Positions 1 through 12,002 of a stretch of 64,000 bases of DNA are shown here, one piece after another. The notes under the pieces are model-generated. The model was not told the DNA's origin. It did not search any database and was given only the letters and a program-made list of their open reading frames with translations. Source of the DNA: Neofusicoccum parvum (lineage: Eukaryota; Ascomycota; Dothideomycetes; Botryosphaeriales; Botryosphaeriaceae); NCBI GenBank assembly GCA_020912385.1, contig CP087217.1, forward strand, positions 1,798,001 to 1,862,000, written 5' to 3'. How positions within the stretch are numbered: the stretch's first letter is position 1; every line of letters starts with the position of its first letter. Position numbers and translations under genes: made by a program.

Positions 1-3000
1 GAGTTGTTTATGCGGCCGTGAGATACGAGTACACTTTCTTGGACCCTTTCATGCTGCATCGGATCGTTGGCGATTTGCTCCTGCGCAGACGAGAAATACG
101 CCGCCTTGGCGGAAAAGGCAGATCAAAGGCGGCCAGGCTCAGGCACAGGGCGCAGCAGCAGACGACAAGACGTAGCAGCAACACCTGGGAAAAAGCCACG
201 CACGGCACGGCCAAGCAGCGCCGCCTGCTGCTAGAGCGTTCGCATGCAGGAGATGCGCGGGCAAGGCGTACACGATCTCGATAATGACCTACATCCTCGC
301 CCCCAGCTGATGACGTGACTCCCCTCCATGGTCGGATCCTTCCTGCTGCTCCTTGCGGCAAGCAACCACCGCTGCCGTTTCCGTCCGGCGAGGGCTACAG
401 CTGCACGACAGACGAAGGACCCGCCTGACAGCTCCCTTATTCCCGCCGCCCCCCATCCAACTCTAATCCAGGCTGGTCATGGTGTTGATGACGAGGGCTC
501 GTGCGGCACGGCAGAGGAGCATACTTTAGCCTCCTTCTTTCTCTTTCTGCTACCATACCATCATGCCCACTCCTGCAGCAGTCGAAAGCTTCTGGCATGA
601 TCCCCGCTCAGCCCGCATTTTCAGGCGACCCCAGGTTCTGGGCCAGCTGCGTTGAGAAACTGCAGGAGAAAGGAGGCAAAATCACATGCTGCAACTTCTC
701 GAACTCTGATCTGTCGGTGCCGGCCTGACTTCTCTCCACATCCCGCCGCTACCACCACCAACACTCACTTTTCGTCTGAGCGTCTTGTGTCTCTGACTTG
801 CCCCATCACATCACACCGTCGCTGACGACTCATTGTTCACTCGACGAGAAACACACCTACTGCACATGCCTCATCGCATTTCCCCTTTCGAGTAGTAAAT
901 CCGTAGCCAGCAGACGGTGGTCATCCCGGCCGCTCGAGAGGCCGCGACCGCGGCCGCTTCCTCCGCCATTTAGGCTTTCTGACTCCCTCCAAACCGCTCC
1001 GACAGCTTGGCTGCGTCGCCCGACGTCAGACCGCCCGTCGTGCACCGATGATATCATCGCAGCTCTCGCCTGCGGTACGGGCCCCCAACGCGTGTACTCA
1101 CGCGCGCGGACGAGGAGCCTTTTGCCTTTGGACGCGAGCTGCGGTTACGGGGGCGGGCGTGGGCAATCTACGTTGGCGGCACGGCAGCGTGGCTGGCCAA
1201 GGTTCTGGCTCTCTTGCTATTTTTTTTCACAGCTGGCTAAATTTGGAGCATCTCGAGCGCGGAGGGGGAGGGGGGGCACAGCTGGACCCGCTGCCGCCGC
1301 CGTCGCTTGCATGCCGGGCTGGCTGTGCCATGCTTCGGACGGGTCGGCTCGGACGTGCTCAGATTTCCGATACAGCTCATGCCCCCCCAGCCGCCGCTGG
1401 GTTGATGATGCACGGCACGGGCAGGCTGTGAGCCCAGAGCGCGTGTATCGTACGGCTTGGAGTGCGGTACTGTAAGAAAACATGCAGGTGCTCGCGCTTG
1501 CGTGTCCGTGCCGTATCTGTGTCTCTATGTGTGCCGGATTGTACAGGTGGCTGTGTTGGACGGTAGATGCCATACGAAGTGCGTGCGTGCAGTGCGTGCG
1601 GTGCGGTGCAGTTGGGGCGGGCTTGCATAGAATATGACGCTGTGTAGCAGTCGCACAGCGAGAGAATGTACGAGGGGCTGCGGCATTCAGGTCGCCGCCG
1701 GTCTGTTCGCCGCCGCCGCTCGGATATCGAAAAACAAAGAGCCCGACCGGTCCGGTGGGGTAAGGTGTGGCGACCCGAGAAACAAAGTAAACAGGATGAC
1801 AGGATCAGCTCTCGTCCCCCTTCTCTCGATCGGGGCTGGCAGGTGGCCAAGGGGGAGCGAGGAAAAGGGTCAGCATGGATGGACGGAGGCTGGAAAAAGG
1901 GAGGTGGTGTGGGGATGGCTGAGTATCCGTCAGGCTGGGTATACTATTGCCTTTACCGTGAGACTGGTCGGTGAGCTTTTAGCTATTCCGCTGACACTAG
2001 CTGGAAGTCTGAAAAAAATATCAGAAGATCAGAATTAGAGAACAAGGCGAACAGGGGAGACGGCGGCGAGGGCGGCGATGCCTGGTCCCTGGCCCCCACG
2101 CTCGCGGGTCGCCGAGCTGCAGGAGGGGGCAAGGAATGACAGGTAGGGCCGAATGGCAAGAGCAACGGAGAGTGCTGTCAGGCAGATAGACAACAGTAGA
2201 GGTGGCGCGAGTTGCATGGTTGGTATGCTGTACGCAAGTAAGCGCACGCGGATATGTAAGGCCCGGAGAGTTGGTTCGGCCGCGTTGGTAGGCCGAAGCA
2301 GCTAGACTGGCTGATGAGGCATGCTGAGACCCAGCAGATCTTGCCGATAGTCGTTGATCTGGAGGAAGGAAGAAATTAGGAGGTTTGCCTGGTCCTGGTC
2401 TTTGCTGGCCACTCGGTTGACACCAAGATGCCCCCGTACGAGATGCGAGGCGGCCTTTATTTTTTGGCCGGTAGTGCCTTCCATTCTCCACTACCGTATC
2501 CGCAGTTCACCCGTGTGGCAGGAAGTTTTCGACTGTTGTTGGCGACGGTGGAGGTGTTGTCTCTGATGACCGGCTCTTTCTGATTCTTGCTGCGTCCCGC
2601 TTGCGCCTGTCCACATCCCTTCTCACATCAGACCAGACCGGTCCGGCCCAGATCAGATCAGATCAGCCGCTGGCGAGTAAGGGAGACCGCAAGCAGAGAC
2701 GCAGGACAGACGGCCGTCCGTCGGAGAGAAAAACAGTCACAAGGCCACGACTGGCGGGCGTGCGATCACTTGCGCCGTCCCATCGCTCGCCGTCTGCATT
2801 TCCACACCCCTCCTCTCCATTCTGCAAGCGATATCCGATCCCCCTTTCTTGCAATGTACACGTTCACAGCTGCAGCAGGCCGCTTCAGTGTGCATCAGAC
2901 GGGGAGCTGTGCGACACCTGGACGCGGCTCCTGACACCCTAGGGCAGGCACGCATTGAGCAGAGGGTTCTAGAAGACAGATGGAAGAGCTTCGATGTAAA

Positions 3001-6000
3001 TGACGCTAGAGCCGGGCGGTTTTCGTGCGACGGCACTCTGGGTAGACGCACAATTGGGCAGGCTGGCAGCGCCCATGCAAGCAGCAGCAGCCGTAGGCAG
3101 TGTCCTCAGGGTACAGGCTTGTATGCACGAGTGTTTTAGCGAGCTGCACAAGGCACGAAAGGGAAGGGGAAAGGCGGTAGCGAGCAGCGGACGGGAGGGA
3201 CACGGTAAGGATGCAGCTGGCGCAGGCCTGCGGCGGAGTGCGGCTTGAAAGCTGCAGGGCAAGAGGAGGCCTGGCTGCTGGCGGTCGCTTTGGGACAGCA
3301 CTGGCTGTAGTAGTTGCCTGATGACTCCTGTTCGGTCTGGTGAAGGATTGGGCGTGAGTGGACGGCGGGAGAGCGTACAAGCGCGGCAGCGGGAAGTGGG
3401 TATCTCTTGCTGCTGCCGTGCTACGTGAACAAGCAACTGCGGACCGGTTCGCGCAGCAGCATCATGACGAGTGAGATGGTGGGGGCACGGGATGCGGTGG
3501 TGTCGTGCAACGTCAAGTGGCCCAAGATCCGCGCCCCCCATGCGGAGAAGAGCGCGGCGGGCGAATGGGCGGGCGGCGCGGCTGGACCATCTGCAGAGGC
3601 CCTTCTCGCGCCTTGTGCCAAAACCCGGATGCAGCGAGGCGGTGGTGTGGATGTGACGCTGCTTTTCTTCAATAATCCGGATGAGACGAGCCAACTGAGA
3701 CAGCCGCATGACTCCAGGCAGACGGCGATGCAGCAAGAGACGAGGCAACCGATCAGCCGCGGCGGGAATAGGGGCAGCCAAGCCGACAGCCAGGACGGCG
3801 GAGGCGGGCGCGTGGGAGCATCTGTCCAGATCGCAGCGGGCGCGGCGGTGGCTGCAATTGCCGTGTTGGTGCCTGTGGTGTGCTGCACCGGGCCCTGCGC
3901 ACATGCATCGGACGATGGCCGCGGAGTAAGATGGCGACGCGCCGGGCGGACATTGCGGCGGCCGTCTCCAGGGCCAGATGAGGCAGCAAGGCCGACCTGC
4001 GCCTGCGCTGGCGCAGCCGGACAGAGCCTATTCCGAGGGTGTTTGGGCGAAGTGGATAAGCTCGTGGAGAGCTGGCTCTCTGCGCGCACAATATTGTTCG
4101 GCGGCGATGTATAATCGGCGCGGCGCGTCGTGAGTGGTGGGCGCGGGGAGCAGCGCCCAGGGCGAGAAACGGCATGGCGCCGATCAGGCCCCCCGCGTTT
4201 TGCTGGGATGCAGGCGGAAATGCGAGCCACGTCAGCTTGCGCGTTTGAAGGGGCGGCCACAGAGCAGCACGAAGCACGCTGCTGCTGCCACAGCACCGCG
4301 AGCAGACGGCGCGCCTCGCCCTGCCCGCGCCGCAGAGATGAAGATGTGCTGCTCGCGCGCCCGCCGTGCCAGAGCGTTCCTGCGCAGCGGGCGCCCGCGC
4401 GCCGCCACGCCCGGCCGAGGCCTGCCATCTCGCTAAGGAGGATCGGAAGCTTGCATGCGCTTGGTTTTCCGGCCAGGCTGGTGACGATCGCGCGTCCGTG
4501 GTGGTGATTGCGGAGCCACCGCGGCTCTCCAACCTCGACCTTCAGCCCTCTGCGCGCGCTGCGCCGCGTTTCACGGGCGTGTCGCATAAGGCAGAAACGC
4601 CCCCGACCTGTCAATCTGCGTCACAGTGCCATTGCATTGACCGCGAGCGAGAGCCTCTCCCCAGCTCGAGTCCGGCGCGCTCGACACGGCTCAGGGCCCG
4701 CCAGCCTGGGCCGTAGCAGCGCGCCGGACTGTGCTCTCCCCCGCCAAGCAGACACAGGTGCGCGCGTAATCAAGCGCTCCAGAGCGCGACGTGCTCTCCA
4801 CCTGCTCCTTCATCAACCTCTCGCCTGACATCAATGACGGAATAGCGATCCCATATGCACGCATCAGCCCATGCACGAGACCAAGCCAGAGCCAAGCCCC
4901 GCCATCGACCTGTCAGAAACGGCCCTTCCAGGGCCTGTCCCCGGCGCGCCCGGGAATCAGCGGCACAGCCTGGGGCACCCCCGGTCGGCAGCCGTGCCCC
5001 ATGCACACGAGCAGGGGGCGCACCATCCGCACCGGTCGAGATTGGAGGCACCCCAAGCACGCAGCCCGGCAAATCAACGCGCGCGGACCGGGCATGGCGC
5101 TTATGCACGAACGTTGGGCGAGCGAGAAAGGCCTCGCAACCTCGGCTGCGCTCGCAGGCGAGTCGAGCGGCGGCGGCGTGGTGCGAGGGAAAAAAACGAC
5201 GCCAGCCTCGGATCGGCGGCATAATCTTCACCGGCGGTGGCGCTCGTGGGCGGGCGGACCGGGAGCGCAGGCATCAGCGGCGCCGCACGCTGCCTGTGGC
5301 CGATGCAGGTGCGGCTGTGGGAAGCGCACCCTCAAGGAATCTCGGGAAGCATGGTGAAGGCCTGAGAAAATCACGGGCTGGGGGCCCTGTGGCCTGGCCA
5401 CTGCCCGTGGTTCGTGACACGCGTTGACAGCAACCTTAATTTTGGCTTTGGGCCTGCGCGTTTCTGCTAGCAGGCCAGCCTGGTCAATCTGCCCGGCCGG
5501 AAGCCATAGGATGCGCTGGAGAAGCTCTCCGCGCACTGAAACGGCCTCTGCCAGCATAACCGGGCATAACTTGGCCCTTGGCAGCCGATGATCGCAGCCG
5601 CAGCCGGCCGGAGAGAACCGCCAGGACGTCGAAACAAGAAATGCGCGGATGCATGACAGCACGAATGCTTGAACAACCACGGTTGCAGCAGCAAAGAGGC
5701 AGGTGTGCGGGCGGCCTATCGTTATCGTTGCCGGTCCATGCAACATACGCGAGCGGCGCCGCCATGGTCCCGCCCTCCATCACACGGCTAGCCTGGCCGT
5801 TGGACGAGGGTGTCGCGCGGGAAGGCAAGGGTGTCGCCGGAGCTCATCCCAAGCTCCAATCTGCACAGCGTTCCTCGTGGCGGCTGCCCGGGGTAGCTCT
5901 GCTCTCGCAGCACAACCACATGCCAGCCTCCCCACAGCGCCTCCAAAACGTCGTCGACTGCAGCACCGCGCCAGCAGACACGGCGGCCTCCGGAGCCGCC

Positions 6001-6199
6001 CGCGGACCCGGCTGCGCTCTAGCCCACGCGTGAGCTGAAGAAAAAGAGGACAGAGGATCCACCGCGCCGCTCTAGTGCGCGCTGCGCGCGCGTCACGGGG
6101 CCGAGCTTCGTACCCGGACAGCCCTCTCTCTGCGCTGCAGCTCGCCGCCTGCGAAAATCTTGGAGGTTCGCGGCGGCGATGCAGCGACCCGCGCGCGCT

Positions 6200-6200
6200 G

Positions 6201-6229
<29 letters not shown>
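6200..6229 (+). repeat. 30-base uninterrupted G homopolymer
   Basis: Thirty consecutive G residues lie between GCGCGCGCT and CATCGCG. Runs this long are rare in fungal DNA and are prone to replication slippage and to miscounting by sequencers, so the exact length is uncertain. The strand could form a G-quadruplex. No gene is nearby. Confidence 0.9.
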
Positions 6230-6231
<2 letters not shown>

Positions 6232-6486
6232 TCGCGTGCTACCATGACTCGAAGATCCAGCGATCGCCTCCGCGAGATGCCGGGCGCCTGCCTGCAAATG
6301 CGACTGCTTGTGTCGCAGGTCTCACTGAGAGCAATGCAGCCGCGACGCCAGGACACGCGACTTTGGCTGCCCACCGCATCGCGGACTCGCGGGCCCGCTC
6401 ACCGCGCAGCACGCCGCAGCCAGCAGGCAAATAGGCTCGCCGCATGTGTGCCGGCGAGACACGCAGGCGCAGGATGAAGGTTGGAG

Positions 6487-6510
6487 CGCGAGCTCGAGCT
6501 CGAGCTCGAA
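6487..6510. repeat. AGCTCG hexanucleotide tandem repeat
   Basis: About four tandem copies of a self-complementary hexanucleotide (GAGCTC/CTCGAG alternation) form a short, nearly perfect palindromic tract in the gene-poor left region. I see no coding role. Confidence 0.75.
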
Positions 6511-8569
6511 TCCGCCGTGTGCGCTGCGCAACTGCAGCTGCCCGCGAGGTACCAGCAGTGGCGCCGGCGCATGCCTGGTGATGCGTTCTGACGTCTTGCG
6601 GCGCGCCAGGCTGCGAGGCACCGCAGGAAGGGTCCAGACAACCCGGACTTCTGGCCGAAGCAGAAAAATGACCCGGGCGGCATCGGCGTCGGCCAGGACC
6701 TAATTTTTTTGTGGGATTGGAAAAAGCATCTGGAGGGCATTGGCTGAAAGCAGAAAGCCGCCGTGTCTATCATGGCCTGATCCAACACCAGTGCCCGGAC
6801 GTACCACCCGCAACGGTCGGCGACGCAACACTAACTCCGCGTGCGCACCGGCGCGCCGTGAGACCAAGATCTGAGTGCCGTCTGGAGAGTGCCGAGCGGG
6901 CCAGCACCAGCGTGATTTTGTCTCGGGCGGCCGGCCACTCAGAGCGCAGGATATGTATAGGCGGCCTGTTAATCGTCTCGCTAGGGCCGTGTCCATATTG
7001 AACCTCCTCGCTGTAAGCGGGTGGATAGCGACGTCCGCCAGATAGCGCTAACTTTGCAATCTTCATGCTTCGTAAAATGTGAGACCAGGACCTCTTGCTG
7101 GATTGTGCCTAATAGCGCGACCGTCGCCAGCGCGGCGTGGCGAGAACGGACTGTGCGAAGTATATCGCCAGCTACCTTTGCGTGCCTGTATATCCAATTT
7201 CCCCCGGGCGCGCGCGCGGCAGCAATTGGCTATTCCTCCCTCTCTCGGGATTTGCACGTCTGCCGGCGCATCCGCTTGGCAGCTTTGGGATTCCAGCCCA
7301 AGGCACCAGCGCGCTCCTGACGCATGAATTGCGTGCAGGCTTCACCCTTGAGCAAGCCCGCCCTTTTGGGCGGCGACTCAGCGGCTGGGTGCGCGCTTGA
7401 CGAACTTGAATCAGCGGCCAGCATTGGCTCTTGATGCGCTGTCGCCGCGGTGCAAAAGCAACTCGAGTGAGCTGTCAAGCGGGCTTACGTACTCGATGGC
7501 AGGCGAGGGCACAGCGAGCGCGCAGGGCGCAGATCGCCGGCCGCGGGTGAGCTTTCTCGCGAGAAACAGGTCGCCTGGGAGCGCGCCGCAGATCGCGCCC
7601 CGATTCGCCGGCAGGGTCTTAGACTCGACGACGCTCGTCGCCGTTGCTCCGCGCCGTGTCAACGGCGGGCCCTGGAGCGCGAGCCCTGCCTCTGTCAGGC
7701 GGCCCTGCCCCGCTCGTGGCTCGCGGCGTTCGTTTTGGAGCCTGGCAGAGGTGTGGCTGGGCTCCCCACAGCGTTGCGGCCGGATGCTGGTGATCGCCCG
7801 TCTCCCATGTCGCTGCTCGCGCTCGAAACCCGTGCTCTGTGCGCGTCGATGAATGGGCGGATCGGGCGAGGGATCTCATCTGGCGGCAGGCCCAGGGCAG
7901 GGCCGGGCAGGCACAGACGCGCGCGCGCGCCGGCAGCGGCGACCGAGGCCGGGTGGAGCTGGAGCAGGCGTGGAGTGGAGGCCGTCCGGCCGCCGCTGCG
8001 GCTGTCGAGTCCACGAGAGCTCACGGTTTCATGCGCCGAGCTAGCGGGCGGCGCTAGGCGTGGCGGGCGTTCGGCATTAGTAAGGCGGGCAGAGCGGGCA
8101 GGGCGGGCGCAGCGGGCAGGACGGTGGCAGCCCTGCTTGGGCGCGATCCTCGCCAGCAGCACCCTCGACGCGCAGCAGGCATCGGCCAGGAGCAGCGCTC
8201 ACCCGCACACCAGTCCGGCAAGTGACCCGGCGCACGCGACGCCCACGCTCGCCAGGCGCTGCGGCCGTTGCACAGGGGGCGCATCCGCGCTCGACAGCCG
8301 CGGCCAAGGCGTGCCCGATCAGGCAGGCCCTCCGCGCGCGCAGGGCTGCGGCCAGTGAGGGCGCGCGTGGCGTGCGGCGGCGGCCTTAGGGCGTTTTGAG
8401 TTTATTTCAGTGCTGGCTCCACCGCGCGGCCAGCCAGTCGCGGCGCGCTGAAATTACGCAGCTGGCCCGGTCGCTGCACGGACGGCCGTTGCTAGCCTGC
8501 TCCGCCCGCCCATCGCCCAACGCAGTCACCACTGACTCCAGCGGCCGAGCAGCGCTGGTAATAATAACA

Positions 8570-11500
8570 ATGTCGCATGCGCTGCAGCGAGATACGGCGC
8601 CGTGTGCTCCGGGGTATAAGGAAGAGCCGGCGCCTGTGGCGGACGATCTGGTGAGTGCCTCCCTGCCCGTCGCCCGTCACCGTCCCCAGCCCGCCCAGCT
8701 GTCCCTCGCTCGCGCCCGTTTGGCTTCGGCGTCTCTGCTCTGCGCTCTTGCTTGCATGCATCCGCCCTCTCCTGCGCCTGCGCTGCACCCATAGCGGGCG
8801 AGTCATCTCCTGCCCTCACCCCAGCTCCCCGCGTGTCCTAGGCTACATGGTAGGCCCCTTCTCGCCAAGCTCCCATCATAGCTCCCCCTCCCATGCGTCT
8901 TTTTGCGCAGCCTCATCCATGCTTGCTGCCGCCGGCGTCTCGTCTGCGCCCGGTCCACAAGCGTTTCATCCTATCTGATCCTCGTCCTCCACCGCGCCTC
9001 TCTTAAGCTGCCCTGCCTGTCGCCGTGATCCGCGGACCCTGTCCTCGCAGCAGAGCAGATCACCACCACTGCCGTCGGCTCTCTCATAATCCTCGTCGAG
9101 CCCCGGCCTCTGCCCGCGATCGTCTCGCGCCGCGGTCCAAGACAGCGCAGCAGCTTTTCCTTTGCGTCTTCTCTTCAGGGCTGCCTTGTTTCACACTCAA
9201 GTCCGCCGCACTTGGTACTGCCCTTTTCCTATTCGCGCCGCTTTCTTTTTTTGTTATTTCGACTGAGCAGCCACACCCAATTCACGTCGTGCACACCCGT
9301 TGCGCCGATGCACCACCAACGCTAACACCGTCTGCGCCTGCCAGCATCATCCCCACCCCGCTACGCAGGGCCTTCCACCGCCGCAACCTCACCTCCAACA
9401 CCCGCGCCCCGGCGTGCTCCAGCAACACCAGCAGCATCATCCCAATTCGCCCCAGCAGCCGCAGCACCCGCCGCAGCAGCCCACCACCCAAGGGCCCTAC
9501 GCCTCTCCGCACCCGCCGCAGCAGCACCAGTCGCCCTACGTCAGCAACGTTCAAATCCCTCCCGGCCAGAACCCGCAGGAGGTCCCCTACTACGCGACTC
9601 ACCCGAGTCCCTACAGCACGAACAGCACTTCCGGCAGTTACACATCGTCAGGTAAGCCGCACGCGCATTTTGCCGCGGTTCCCCGCACACGAAAACCCAC
9701 CCAGCGACGCGTCCGGACGCGTGCAAAAACAAACCACCAGACACCGCGGGCAGCGCGCGCCGCAGAGAAGAAGCACTGGCTGACGCGTCTCCAGAGAATT
9801 CAGATCTCTCTATGGCTACCGCAACCATGAACAGGCAATTCCCGCCAATCTACCACACGCCGCAGTCCAACTCACCGGCGTCGATCCAGTCCCCGCAGCA
9901 TGATCAACATGGCCGGCCGCTGTACGGCCAATCCGCTGCGCAGGTGCCGCAGAACATGTACTACCCGCCGTACCAGATGCCGCAACAGTCGCCATACGCG
10001 CCGCAGCAGCACACGGCACCTCTCCAGACCAACATGCCTCTGATGTCCCACCAGCAGCCTCAGCAAATGCAGCACCCTCCGGCGCACCCTCACACTCCTG
10101 GACTGCCGGGCAGTCCGAGAACGAAACTCAACCAGACCCCGCTGCAGAGACCACCTTCGGGATTGGGTCCCCCTCAAGGCACCCCAACTGGACCTCCCGG
10201 CAGCGCGGGCAGCATGCATTCTGCACCCGGCGCGAACTCAAGCGTCAACCCGAACGCTGCCCCCGGGCCGATCCCCGCCACAACTCCGCTGGTCGTCAGG
10301 CAAGATCAAAATGGCGTTCAGTGGATCGCATTTGAGTATTCGAGAGATCGCGTGAAGATGGAGTACACCATCCGCTGCGACGTCGAGTCGGTCAACGTCG
10401 ACGAGCTCCCGCAGGAATTCAAGACGGAGAACTGCGTTTACCCGCGCGCGTGCTGCCACAAGGATCAGTACAAGGGAAACCGCCTTCATTACGAGACCGA
10501 GTGCAACACGGTCGGATGGGCGCTCGCCCAGCTGAACCCGTGCTTGCGCGGCAAGCGTGGATTGATCCAGCGCGCGGTTGACAGCTGGAGGAACAGTAAC
10601 CAAGACCCGCGTCTTCGAAGCAGGAGAGTGAGACGGATGGCCAAGATCAATAACAGGAAAGCAGTACAGGCGCAGCATGGAGGCCACATGGCAGGGCCCG
10701 GCGCTCCGGCCCCTGGTGTTCCCCAGACTGCTGGCATTGCTGGGGCTCCAGGTGCCAGGCCTACGAATATGGGAATGGGCGGTCCGCAGTTGCACCACCA
10801 CCATGAACACCCTGCAGGTGGGGCTCAAGGCGGACCTGATGACGTTAGCGGTATGTTTCCACAGATGTGACGAGCGCGATTTGAGATTGCGCCTTTTTTG
10901 AAACGGACTTTGCAATGATAATCATACCTGTCGTTTTGTATTGCATTTGTATCGCATGTACATTACTCCTTGATGTAACTTTCCCCCGCATTGCACTGTC
11001 GTTTGTACTCGTTTGTACCCATTGTCATGCACAACACCCATACCCTGGCGCAGATCATCGATCGTCAAGCAAGGTCACGGCAGCTAATCTCTTATCTCGG
11101 TGTAGCCGGAAATGAGTACAATGAGACCTCCCACACGCACCATCACCAGGCTCCGGCCGGCCAGGAAGCGGCGAACGGCGAGGTCAGGCCAGCCAATAAT
11201 TTCTACCCCGCCTACCCTACGAACCAGCCCTCCAACACCTCTGCTGTACCACCCATGAACCACCCTATGGATCACGTTTCATCACGCCCCCCGGCGCCCC
11301 ACGCGGCTGCGGCCACTACTAAGCAGCAGGAGGACGAGGAGCGCAATCTAGAGCTATTCGGCGATCTTCCGGAAGCCAAACGCCGCAAGTTCATCCTCGT
11401 CGACGATGCGCAGAGAGGCACTCGCGTGCGCGTCCGCGTCATGCTCGACCAGGTGAACATGGAGGAAATGCCTGATTCTTACCGCAAGAACAACTCCGTC

Positions 11501-12002
11501 TACCCCCGCTCGTATTTCCCCACTCAGATGCAATCTCCCCCAGCTTCTCCGCGCGGAACGCGCTTCTTCGACGACCCGGACGAGGAGAAGGACGAGGGCA
11601 GCAGCGGCGCCATGCCAGTCACCGGCAGGACTCTCGTCCCAGTGCCGATGATAGACGGTTCAGAGGCCAAAGTCCCGCGCCCGCGTATGACGAGATCGAA
11701 GAGGAACAAGGAAGTGACGCTCAACGACCTTGGATATCGCATGACCTGGAGCCAGAGCAGGGTTTTCGCGGGAAGGACGCTTTTCCTGCAAAGATCTCGT
11801 AAGTTTGCGCCCAGGAACATCCAGCGTTGCAGTCGTGTGCGAACAATCACTTACGAATTCTACAGTGGACGCCTACCGCAACAAGATGCGAAGCACCATG
11901 GTCGCGGCAGGCCAAGAAGTCGCACCGCATTTTGAGACGCGCGTGGGCAAGAGGCGGTGGTTGGAGCGGGGCAAGCGTGCGAAGCGCGAGACCTCGCCTT
12001 AA
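8570..12002 (+). CDS. DUF8032-like fungal protein with duplicated domain
   Basis: Proposed exons are 8570-8650, 9345-9651, 9804-10850, 11106-11798 and 11866-12002, giving 754 residues. Exons 2-5 join in frame at good GT/AG sites, and the branch-like GCTAAC and GCTAAT lie before two acceptors. The first 27-codon exon is less certain: its ATG sits in an AACAATG context and a GTGAGT donor ends it in phase 0, but the 694-bp intron is unusually long. The N-terminal half is Gln/Pro/His-rich and probably disordered. A conserved globular block follows (10318-10655, with VYPRACCH), then a His-rich linker and a second block (11380-11990, with VYPRSYF). The two blocks resemble each other. The family is widespread in filamentous fungi; I recall it as DUF8032 and know of no established biochemical role. 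Basic C-terminal segments would fit a nuclear protein, but that is inference. Family call fairly sure, start unsure. Confidence 0.82.

Larger units (their letters stand above)
1..8569. other. GC-rich stretch with no supported gene
   Basis: This stretch of about 8.6 kb has many open frames on both strands, up to about 400 codons (for example 3421-4614 on minus). Their translations are rich in Arg, Ala, Pro and Cys, overlap one another on opposite strands, and show no domain, no conserved motif and no sensible exon structure. I read them as by-products of high GC. Simple-sequence elements are present: a GATCA tandem near 2650, a 30-base G run at 6200-6229, an AGCTCG tandem at about 6487-6510, and GGGCRG-type repeats at about 8083-8122. 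The 3' end probably holds the promoter of the gene starting at 8570. An unrecognised short gene or a non-coding transcript cannot be excluded. Confidence 0.6.

Noticed and set aside
798..1475. 225-codon plus-strand open frame
   Set aside because: There is no recognisable motif, composition is low-complexity, and other open frames overlap it on both strands.
3421..4614. 397-codon minus-strand open frame
   Set aside because: It is Arg/Ala/Ser-rich with no domain and overlaps several open frames on the other strand; typical of high-GC DNA.
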